Source of the DNA: Planctomycetota bacterium
Lineage (GTDB): Bacteria; Planctomycetota; UBA11346
Reading direction: 5' to 3'
Assembly (NCBI GenBank): GCA_013821615.1
Contig: JACDGQ010000223.1
Location: 1 to 5,846 of the forward strand
DNA: 5,846 bases
Shown here: piece after piece, positions 1-5,846 of the stretch
How positions within the stretch are numbered: the first letter of the stretch is position 1
How the letters are laid out: each line of letters begins with the position of its first letter
Notes under the pieces: generated by a model
What the model saw: only the letters and a program-made list of their open reading frames with translations
Told to the model about the DNA's origin: nothing
Databases searched by the model: none
Position numbers and translations under genes: made by a program

Positions 1-1010
1 GCGATGAGCAGGCCGACGTACTGGCGCCAGGGCTCGCCGGGATTGCGCGCCACCGCCTTGGCGCCGGCTTCGCCGAGCGCCGCCACCAGCCGCGCGGTCT
101 CGGTGACCAGTTCGGCGGGCGGGGGCTGCAGGCGGGCGGACAGGCTGAGGCCCTCGCCCAGGCGGATGAGGTGGGTACGCAGCAGGCTGTGCGCGGCGCG
201 GCGCAGTTCGAGCAGGCTCTCGTCGGTGACCGGGGCGGTGACCAGCGGGTGGCCGTCACGGTCGCCGCCGACCCAGCTGCCGAAGGTGAGCCGCGGCATG
301 TTGGCGGGACCGGCGACCAGCGCGGGATCGAGGCCGGCCTCCTTCCAGCCGGCGCGCAGCCGCTCGTCGATGCGCGGCAGCACTTCGGGGAAGATGTCGC
401 GCAGGTAGTGGATCGCGCCGCGGCGCTCGCTGGCGACGTCGGGCTTGCGCAGGCGCAGCTCGCCGGTGCGCCACAGGCGCTCGAGCAGCAGCTTGACCTC
501 GCTGCGGATGGACTGCTGCTCCATCGGCGTCCACATCTGGTTCTCGCGCCTGACCAGCAGCAGGTAGAGCTGGCGGTGCTGCTCGAGCACGGTCGAGCGC
601 TTGGCTTCGGTGGGATGCGCGGTCAGCACCGGCTCGACGCGGATGGTCGGCAGCAGTTCGGCGATGCGCTCGGCGCTGAAGCCGGCCTCGCGCAGCTGGC
701 GCAGGTTCTGGCCCCAGCAGCCGGGCTCGCGCAGCATGCCTTCGGTGGTCTCGCGCCGGCGCCGTGACTGCGACGCGGCGTTCTCCTCGACCATGTTGAG
801 CAGCTGGAAGGCGATCGACAGCACCTGGACGTCGCGCTCGCCGAGTTCGGAGTCGGCGGGCCGCGGGCCACCGTTGGCGGGCAGCCACGGCAGGCGGTCG
901 GCCAGGCCCGGCTCGCCGAGTTCGGCGAGCACCTCGCGGAAGCAGCCCATCACGTAGAGCAGATCGAGGTCGATCTTGTCGAAGGCGAAGTCGATGATCT
1001 TGGCGGTCAT
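1..1010 (-). CDS. ppc: Phosphoenolpyruvate carboxylase, N-terminal part (cut by window edge)
   Basis: The enzyme carboxylates phosphoenolpyruvate with bicarbonate to give oxaloacetate, refilling the TCA cycle in the cytoplasm. Only the first 336 codons are present; the family usually has about 850-950 residues, so the C-terminal catalytic barrel lies beyond the left edge. Seen here: the active-site histidine segment VLTAHPTEAKR (His at residue 132, matching His138 of the E. coli enzyme) and the glycine-rich loop FGSWVGGDRDGHP (GGDRDGHP at residues 248-255). The start at 1010 gives MTAKIIDFAFDKIDLDLL; an in-frame ATG at 1043 would add 11 residues, and neither has a good ribosome binding site. 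The segment after the histidine (KRSTVLEQHRQLY) differs from the Xanthomonas-type enzyme as I remember it, suggesting a different PEPC subfamily. The gene is transcribed away from the polysaccharide genes and is probably an unrelated housekeeping neighbour. The frame is open with no stop throughout. Confidence 0.95.
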   Translation of the reverse strand, partial: MTAKIIDFAFDKIDLDLLYVMGCFREVLAELGEPGLADRLPWLPANGGPRPADSELGERDVQVLSIAFQLLNMVEENAASQSRRRRETTEGMLREPGCWGQNLRQLREAGFSAERIAELLPTIRVEPVLTAHPTEAKRSTVLEQHRQLYLLLVRRENQMWTPMEQQSIRSEVKLLLERLWRTGELRLRKPDVASERRGAIHYLRDIFPEVLPRIDERLRAGWKEAGLDPALVAGPANMPRLTFGSWVGGDRDGHPLVTAPVTDESLLELRRAAHSLLRTHLIRLGEGLSLSARLQPPPAELVTETARLVAALGEAGAKAVARNPGEPWRQYVGLLI

Positions 1011-1143
1011 AAGGTCCAGTCCGTGGCTGAATGTGGACGTCATGGCCTGCCCGCAAGCTGCAACAGTAAGCAATCCCGGGCGCCGTCCATGGGCGGCAGA
1101 CTGGGCTTCCCGACCGCACGCAACCGCTTACGGTGGCTTGTAC
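1011..1143. promoter_or_regulatory. Divergent intergenic region between ppc and the membrane protein
   Basis: These 133 bases separate two genes transcribed in opposite directions, so promoters for both should lie here. I see no convincing sigma70 -35/-10 pair on either strand. Short TTGC-containing segments near 1056-1072 on the minus strand could be -35 elements but have no TATAAT-like partner at proper spacing. A GGTGG at 1132-1136, seven bases before the ATG at 1144, is a fair ribosome binding site for the plus-strand gene. The regulatory role is inferred from gene orientation, not from a recognised site. Confidence 0.4.
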
Positions 1144-1605
1144 ATGGAGATGCTCACCGATCCGACCGCCGAGGCCGCGGCGCTGCTCGCGCGCGAGGGC
1201 GCTTCCGGCTCGCTCAGCGAGTGCATGCGCCTGATCAGCACGCAGTTCGTGGTCATTCAGACGCGCTCGCAGGTGATGCTGACCCTGGCCACCATCACCC
1301 TGACCATCACCGGCTTCTCGGGCACGCGCATCGCCGGCAGCGGGCCGCTCGCCCGCGACGCCATGGCCATCGGTCTGGTCTTCGTGCTGAGCGCGGTGGT
1401 GATGGTGCTGATGTCGCTGCGCGTGCGCTGGCTGACCCAGTTCACCGGCCCGGATCCGCTGAGCGTGCTCAGCGCCATCATCGCCTACCGCAACGCCAAG
1501 ACCCGCCAGTACCTGGCGGAGCTGATCCTGCTCTCGCTGGGCATGGCCTGCTATGTCCTGGCGATGATCGCCTACCTGGTCAAGGCGGGGCCGATGATCA
1601 GCTGA
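1144..1605 (+). CDS. Small membrane protein with three predicted transmembrane segments, function unknown
   Basis: I do not recognise a named family with certainty. The 153-residue product has a hydrophilic, mildly amphipathic N-terminus (residues 1-43, including LSECMRLISTQFVVIQTRSQ), then hydrophobic stretches at about 44-59, 73-92 and 123-146, which should span the inner membrane. There is no signal peptide, and the N-terminus has no cleavage motif. The loop between segments 2 and 3 is basic and polar (RVRWLTQF, then YRNAKTRQ), which would favour a cytoplasmic position by the positive-inside rule. The start at 1144 is preferred because GGTGG lies seven bases upstream; the frame is also open from an ATG at 976, but that would overlap the start of the divergent ppc gene. 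ATG at 1150 is an alternative. It lies upstream of the epimerase on the same strand, separated by a repeat-filled gap, so cotranscription is uncertain. Codon use matches its neighbours, so it is very likely a real gene. Confidence 0.82.
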   Translation: MEMLTDPTAEAAALLAREGASGSLSECMRLISTQFVVIQTRSQVMLTLATITLTITGFSGTRIAGSGPLARDAMAIGLVFVLSAVVMVLMSLRVRWLTQFTGPDPLSVLSAIIAYRNAKTRQYLAELILLSLGMACYVLAMIAYLVKAGPMIS

Positions 1606-1610
1606 GAGCG

Positions 1611-1652
1611 TCCGGAGGTCCGGAGGTCCGGAAGTCCGGAAGTCCGGAAGTC
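1611..1652 (+). repeat. Left arm of inverted repeat: five tandem 8-bp units (TCCGGAGG/TCCGGAAG)
   Basis: Starting five bases after the membrane-protein stop codon are two units of TCCGGAGG (1611-1626) followed by three of TCCGGAAG (1627-1650) and a trailing TC. Each unit has the 6-bp palindrome TCCGGA plus a two-base linker. The whole arm is the reverse complement of 1735-1776 with one mismatch over 42 bases (second unit GG here, AG in the other arm). Similar short tandem repeats occur between genes in Lysobacter/Xanthomonas relatives; that comparison is from memory and untested here. Confidence 0.95.
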
Positions 1653-1734
1653 TCGATGGACCGGGAATCCTCCGCCTCTCTCAGATCTCGCATCGCTCGT
1701 GGCGCCAGTGCGACGGATGTGCCTCGCCAACCAG

Positions 1735-1776
1735 GACTTCCGGACTTCCGGACTTCCGGACTTCCGGACCTCCGGA
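1735..1776 (-). repeat. Right arm of inverted repeat: five tandem 8-bp units (CTTCCGGA/CCTCCGGA)
   Basis: Four units of CTTCCGGA (1737-1768) and one CCTCCGGA (1769-1776) form the inverted partner of 1611-1652. The two arms enclose 82 bases (1653-1734) with no gene, which contain the 8-bp palindrome TGGCGCCA at 1700-1707. The arm ends 23 bases before the epimerase start codon. A transcript running from the upstream gene could fold into a very stable 42-bp stem with an 82-base loop. This could end or weaken transcription or protect RNA ends, but it lacks the T-run of a standard intrinsic terminator. Confidence 0.95.
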
Positions 1777-1783
1777 CCCAACC

Positions 1784-1789
1784 TATCCT
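1784..1789 (+). promoter_or_regulatory. Possible -10 element (TATCCT) close to the epimerase start
   Basis: TATCCT sits 10 bases before the ATG at 1800. The only -35 candidates at 16-17 bases spacing are TTCCGG or CTTCCG inside the right repeat arm, poor matches to TTGACA. If used, transcription would start at or just before the ATG and give a leaderless or nearly leaderless message. This would fit the absence of a Shine-Dalgarno sequence before 1800. It is a weak match and may be chance. Confidence 0.2.
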
Positions 1790-1799
1790 GGCGCCGTCC

Positions 1800-2854
1800 A
1801 TGCCCGACCCCGTCCAGCCCGTCCTCGTCACCGGCGCCGCCGGCTTCATCGGCTACCACGTCTGCCGTGCCCTGCTCGGTCGCGGCACCGCGGTGGTCGG
1901 CATCGACAACCTCTCGCCCTACTACGATCCGGCGCTCAAGCGTGCGCGCGTGGCCCAGCTCGCCGCGCTGCCCGGCTTCACCTTCCGCGAACTCGACATC
2001 GCCGATCGCCCGGGCATGGCTGCGGAATTCGCGCACAGCGGGTGCCGGCGCGTCGTGCACCTCGCCGCCCAGGCCGGCGTGCGCCACAGTCTGACCGACC
2101 CCCATTCCTACGTCGACGCCAACCTGGTCGGCTTCATGAACATCCTCGAGGGCAGCCGCCAGCACGGCATCACCCACCTGGTCTACGCCAGCTCGAGCTC
2201 GGTCTATGGCTTGTCAACCGCCCTGCCGTTCTCGGTGCACGACCACGTCGACCATCCGCTCAGCCTCTACGCCGCGACCAAGAAGGCGAACGAGCTGATG
2301 GCGCACAGCTACAGCCACCTCTACCAGCTGCCCGCCACCGGCCTGCGCTTCTTCTCCGTCTACGGTCCGTGGGGCCGCCCGGACATGGCGCTGTTCAAAT
2401 TCACCCGCGCCATCCTCGCCGGTGAGCCGATCGAGGTCTACAACCACGGGCGCATGGTGCGCGACTTCACCTACGTCGACGACATCGCCGAAGCCGTGGT
2501 GCGCGTGCTGGCGCGACCGCCCGCCGCGGATCCGGGCTGGGACACCGCGCGCTGCGATCCGGCCAGCAGCTCGGCGCCCTGGCGCGTCTACAATGTCGGC
2601 AACCACCAGCCGGTCGAGCTCAACGCCTACATCGCCGCGCTCGAGCACGAACTCGGCCGGCGCGCCGAGCTCACCATGCTGCCGATGCAGCTCGGCGACG
2701 TGCCGGTGAGCAGCGCCGACGTCAGCGACCTGGTGCGCGACATCGGCTGGTGCCCCGCCACCCCGATCGCGACCGGGGTGGCGCGCTTTGTCGCCTGGTA
2801 CAGGTCGTACTACGGCCGCGACGGGCTGGCGCACGGTGCGGGCGGGCCACGCTG

Positions 2855-2855
<1 letters not shown>
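1800..2855 (+). CDS. UDP-glucuronate 4-epimerase-like NAD-dependent sugar epimerase
   Basis: This extended short-chain dehydrogenase/reductase of 351 residues should invert C4 of a UDP-hexuronate, converting UDP-glucuronate to UDP-galacturonate in the cytoplasm for polysaccharide synthesis. Seen here: NAD-binding TGAAGFIG at residues 11-18, acidic residue after strand 2 in GIDNLS (Asp36), HLAAQAGVRHS at 87-97, the serine-rich YASSSSVYG at 129-137, and the catalytic pair Tyr157-x3-Lys161 in LYAATKKANE. The segments LRFFSVYGPWGRPDMALFKF and RDFTYVDDI (221-229) are typical of the CapI/LpsL/GAE group, as is the insert before WRVYNVGN. Its length is close to the family's usual 330-350. The frame is open far upstream, but ATG 1800 puts the Rossmann motif at the expected place; there is no clear ribosome binding site. 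Its stop overlaps the next start by one base (TGATG), indicating translational coupling with the dehydrogenase. The UDP-GlcNAcA epimerases (TviC/WbpP) are a less likely alternative. Confidence 0.92.
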
Positions 2856-4181
<1,326 letters not shown>

Positions 4182-4183
<2 letters not shown>

Positions 4184-4244
4184 CTCGAGGGGAGACGCGA
4201 GACCCGAGGCGCGAAACTCGAGACTCGAGACTCGAGACTCGAGT
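4182..4244. repeat. Tandem 7-bp array (CTCGAGA) beginning at the dehydrogenase stop codon
   Basis: Three exact CTCGAGA units and one CTCGAGT occupy 4217-4244. Degenerate units of the same length precede them at 4196-4216 (CGCGAGA, CCCGAGG, CGCGAAA), and a first GACTCGAG at 4182-4189 overlaps the TGA stop. Each unit is the palindrome CTCGAG plus one linker base. This is the same design as the 8-bp repeat upstream of the epimerase but with different bases. The gradient from degenerate to perfect copies suggests expansion by replication slippage at the 3' side. Confidence 0.93.
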
Positions 4245-4284
4245 GCCATTCCAAGCCTTGCCGGTATCCGCTGTGAAGGGGGCA

Positions 4285-4333
4285 GCGCCGTAGGCGCGTT
4301 TCCGGGGGAGGCGGCCTGATGCCGCTCACCCGG
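4285..4333. other. Two GC-rich hairpins between the sugar-nucleotide pair and the barrel gene
   Basis: GCGCC-GTA-GGCGC at 4285-4297 forms a 5-bp stem followed by GTTT, a marginal intrinsic terminator at best. Next, GCGGC-CTGAT-GCCGC at 4311-4325 forms a 5-bp stem. It can be extended outward, with an internal mismatch and a bulge, by pairing the CC/GGG segment at 4302-4307 with CCCGG at 4329-4333. Either could end the upstream transcript or act as a REP-like RNA-stabilising element. The second overlaps the first copy of the CACCCGGG direct repeat. In such GC-rich DNA short stems also arise by chance. Confidence 0.35.
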
Positions 4334-4404
4334 GCGAAAGTGCCTGATGCCGCTCACCCGGGAGAAAGCGCTCACCCGGGAGAAAGTAGCCCACCCGGGT
4401 TAAC
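4314..4404 (+). repeat. Direct repeats centred on CACCCGGG (four copies)
   Basis: CACCCGGG occurs at 4327-4334, 4355-4362, 4373-4380 and 4392-4399, with spacings of 28, 18 and 19 bases. Copies 1 and 2 are 28-bp repeats (4314-4341 and 4342-4369) differing at two positions. Copies 2 and 3 contain an exact 18-bp tandem (CGCTCACCCGGGAGAAAG at 4351-4368 and 4369-4386). Copy 4 keeps only the core and runs into GGGTTAAC. The array ends about 100 bases before the barrel start codon. It could be a multi-site operator or another member of the palindrome-based intergenic repeats (core CCCGGG); sequence alone does not decide. Confidence 0.9.
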
Positions 4405-4499
4405 AGTAGCCTTTTTCCCGTGATTCCAGTACAGGTGCGCCGGTTCCCGCACCGTGCCGCGCGTGCGACGGTCCTGGGAACGCTCACGGAGTCCTCGCC
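4400..4499 (+). promoter_or_regulatory. Leader and probable promoter region of the barrel gene
   Basis: These 100 bases hold no gene and must include the untranslated leader, and probably the promoter, of the barrel. TTAACA at 4400-4405 could be a -35 element, but the base stretch 16-18 positions later (near 4423) is ATTCCA, a poor -10. A TTTTT run lies at 4412-4416 without a strong hairpin directly before it. The only firm element is GGAG at 4488-4491, a good ribosome binding site eight bases before the ATG at 4500. No sigma54 or ECF-type pair is convincing. Confidence 0.4.
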
Positions 4500-5711
4500 A
4501 TGTCCAGCCTGCCGATCTGCCGCATCCTCGGTCTCGCCGTCCTGACCGGGGTGGCCGCGACCGCCGCCGCGGTGGAGGGGCCGGAGCCGGACACCATCGG
4601 GCGCATGGATTTCGACGATGGGGCGCTGGTCGTCCATCCGCGCGCCGGGGTCGGCGCCACTTATGACACCAATGTCGTGGCGCGGCACGAGGCGGAGGAC
4701 GACTTCTCGGTCTTCGGCCTGGCCGGCGTCGGCCTGAACTACCGCCTCGACGAGGCCCAGCACGTGACCTTCGTCGGCCAGGTGCGCGGCGACCGCTACG
4801 TCGACCACCGCGAGTTCGACCTGGTCGGCGGCAATGCCACGCTCGGCTACCAGCGCACCAGCCAGGAGCACGAGCTCACCGGCCAGGCGCTCTACGATCG
4901 CGCCCTGACCTTCCTCGCCCAGACCGGCGAGCGCGTGGTCACCGAGGACGGCCGGGTCACCGCCGATGGCACCTGGCACGCGCTGTACAGCGACTACGGC
5001 CTGGGCGCCAGCGCCGAGCGCCTGCGCTACCTCGACGACACCAGCGCCTTCACGGCGCGTTCTGGCACCTACGACCGCTACACGGTGACCGCGCGCTACG
5101 CCTGGCGCTACGCGCAGGACGCGAGCGCGACCTTCCGCCTCACCGGCGACGCCACCGCCTACGACGACAACACCCAGTTCAACGACGAGCGCGGCCTGAC
5201 CGCCGCCGGCGGCTGGAAGAAGAACCTGGACCGCTTCACCACCATCGCCACCGAGGTCGGCCTGGGCTACAGCCGCTACCGCATAAGTGGCGATCGCGCT
5301 GGCACCGCATTTGACAGGTCTGAATCCTACGCACCTGCGCTGCTCGTCGACTACGAGACCTCGGACGAAGCCGGCGACAGCTTCGGGGTGCGCCTGACCA
5401 GCGGCATCGCGAACAGCGTCAGCAGCAACTCCAGCTGGAACTATGGGCTCGACCTGCAGGGCCGGCGCGTGCTCACCCATGTCGTCCAGGGTTTCGCCTC
5501 GCTCGGCGCCGCCCAGTTCCGCGATACCAGCGCTGCCGCCGGCCAGGACAAGGAGGTGCGCACCAGCCTGAGGGCGGGCGCCGGCCTCGACTGGGCGGTG
5601 CAGCGCGGCCTGACCGCGCGCCTCGACACCACCTATCTCGACAGCCAGGCCAAGGTCGCCCAGGATTACCAGCGCATCCTGGTGACGGTGTCGCTGACCG
5701 CAGTGTACTGA
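4500..5711 (+). CDS. Predicted outer-membrane beta-barrel protein of an exopolysaccharide locus (BBP2-like)
   Basis: The 403-residue product starts with a Sec signal peptide (residues 1 to about 24; a hydrophobic run LGLAVLTGVAATAAA, cleavage probably after AAA before VEG). The mature part begins with a stretch like HPRAGVGATYDTNVVARHE; YDTNV (55-59) is typical of the start of putative beta-barrel porin 2 proteins. The rest is a succession of alternating polar/hydrophobic segments rich in Tyr, Thr and Gly with Asp/Asn turns, and it ends in LTVSLTAVY-like strand residues with a terminal aromatic Tyr, as barrel proteins recognised by the Bam machinery do. Such proteins are often encoded in exopolysaccharide clusters (EpsL-like), where a role in export or surface attachment is suspected but not generally proven. 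The start is fixed by GGAG eight bases upstream. Its own leader and the gap before it suggest a separate transcription unit from the nucleotide-sugar genes. A general porin is the alternative. Confidence 0.82.
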   Translation: MSSLPICRILGLAVLTGVAATAAAVEGPEPDTIGRMDFDDGALVVHPRAGVGATYDTNVVARHEAEDDFSVFGLAGVGLNYRLDEAQHVTFVGQVRGDRYVDHREFDLVGGNATLGYQRTSQEHELTGQALYDRALTFLAQTGERVVTEDGRVTADGTWHALYSDYGLGASAERLRYLDDTSAFTARSGTYDRYTVTARYAWRYAQDASATFRLTGDATAYDDNTQFNDERGLTAAGGWKKNLDRFTTIATEVGLGYSRYRISGDRAGTAFDRSESYAPALLVDYETSDEAGDSFGVRLTSGIANSVSSNSSWNYGLDLQGRRVLTHVVQGFASLGAAQFRDTSAAAGQDKEVRTSLRAGAGLDWAVQRGLTARLDTTYLDSQAKVAQDYQRILVTVSLTAVY

Positions 5712-5752
5712 GCGGCGGCCGCGTGGACGTGGCCTGTCTCCCCCCTGGGACC

Positions 5753-5769
5753 GCGGCCCACTGGGCCGC
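5753..5769. terminator. Short perfect hairpin after the barrel gene, without T-run
   Basis: GCGGCCC-ACT-GGGCCGC forms a 7-bp all-GC stem 41 bases after the barrel stop codon. It is followed by TCTCCCG rather than a T-run, so it is a weak candidate for an intrinsic terminator and could instead block 3' exonucleases. An earlier GGCCGCG at 5717-5723 can pair with CGCGGCC at 5752-5758, which would compete with this stem. Confidence 0.3.
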
Positions 5770-5785
5770 TCTCCCGGCTGCCCGC

Positions 5786-5802
5786 ATGACGAATCGCGTC
5801 AT
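5786..5802. repeat. Inverted repeat ATGACG-AATCG-CGTCAT
   Basis: A perfect 6-bp inverted repeat with a 5-base centre lies just before a possible start codon at 5809. The sequence TGACG-N5-CGTCA has the form of a dimeric regulator's operator, but no regulator is identified, and the element could also be a small hairpin in a leader RNA. Confidence 0.4.
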
Positions 5803-5808
5803 CCAGGC

Positions 5809-5846
5809 ATGACCATCCTCTCCACTCCCGGTGCCGCTTGGGCGAC
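5809..5846 (+). CDS. Possible start of a downstream gene (12 codons, runs off the edge)
   Basis: An ATG at 5809 opens a frame reading MTILSTPGAAWA to the window end without a stop. Upstream there is only a weak AGG at 5804-5806, too close to be a good ribosome binding site. An in-frame-independent mini-frame from 5786 (MTNRVIQA, stop at 5810-5812) would overlap it by the ATGA arrangement. The position, about 100 bases after the barrel, fits the next gene of a polysaccharide operon, but twelve codons do not allow identification and the call may be wrong. Confidence 0.25.
   Translation, partial: MTILSTPGAAWA

Noticed and set aside
256..1119. Minus-strand open frame of about 287 codons overlapping ppc
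   Set aside because: It is in another frame of the same strand and gives Arg/Ala-rich text without motifs; the true frame, open through the left edge, encodes PEP carboxylase.
976..1143. Earlier start for the membrane protein
   Set aside because: It would overlap the divergent ppc start and add a segment with no support; ATG 1144 has a ribosome binding site at suitable distance.
1611..1776. CRISPR array
   Set aside because: Units are 7-8 bp with no unique spacers between them, and no cas gene is present.
1023..1799. Upstream extension of the epimerase frame
   Set aside because: The frame is open by chance across the membrane gene and the repeats; the Rossmann motif begins ten residues after the ATG at 1800, as usual for the family.
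4412..4416. Intrinsic terminator ending in the TTTTT run
   Set aside because: No stable hairpin lies directly before the T-run; the nearest GC-rich palindrome (ACCCGGGT) is 12 bases away and belongs to the direct repeats.
4326..5480. Open frame on the minus strand (about 384 codons) opposite the barrel
   Set aside because: Antisense shadow rich in Val, Ala and Gly, with a C-terminal end made of translated CACCCGGG repeats; the plus strand has a signal peptide, good ribosome binding site and barrel pattern.

Overview
The window is strongly GC-rich (about 70% by eye) and its genes show the heavy G/C third-position bias of a high-GC bacterium. Outer-membrane protein features (signal peptide, beta-barrel ending in an aromatic residue) show a Gram-negative host. 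Short tandem repeats built on 6-bp palindromes, lying directly after stop codons, recall the intergenic repeats of Lysobacter/Xanthomonas relatives. A gammaproteobacterium, perhaps of the Lysobacterales, is therefore my best guess, but it is not proven from this window.

Layout. Positions 1-1010 (minus strand) hold the N-terminal 336 codons of a phosphoenolpyruvate carboxylase; the rest lies off the left edge. A short divergent gap (1011-1143) separates it from genes on the plus strand. The first of these is a small protein with three membrane segments and no recognised function (1144-1605). A 194-bp gap follows, holding two oppositely oriented arrays of an 8-bp repeat that form a near-perfect 42-bp inverted repeat around an 82-bp spacer. 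Next comes a tight gene pair overlapping by one base: a UDP-glucuronate 4-epimerase-like enzyme (1800-2855) and a UDP-sugar 6-dehydrogenase of the TviB/WbpO kind (2855-4183). A 316-bp gap follows with no gene but with a 7-bp palindromic tandem array starting at the stop codon, GC-rich hairpins, and four copies of a CACCCGGG-centred direct repeat. Then comes a predicted outer-membrane beta-barrel (4500-5711) of the kind found in exopolysaccharide export loci. The last 135 bp carry two hairpins and possibly the first codons of another gene.

How it fits together. The epimerase and dehydrogenase would supply an acidic nucleotide sugar (a uronic acid or N-acetyl-hexosaminuronic acid, as UDP form) for a surface polysaccharide. 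The barrel may serve its passage across or anchoring at the outer membrane. The window looks like the left boundary of an exopolysaccharide or capsule locus next to a housekeeping gene (PEP carboxylase). I found no defence system, transposase, CRISPR array or RNA gene. The least explained parts are the three repeat families around the sugar-nucleotide gene pair and the orphan membrane protein.
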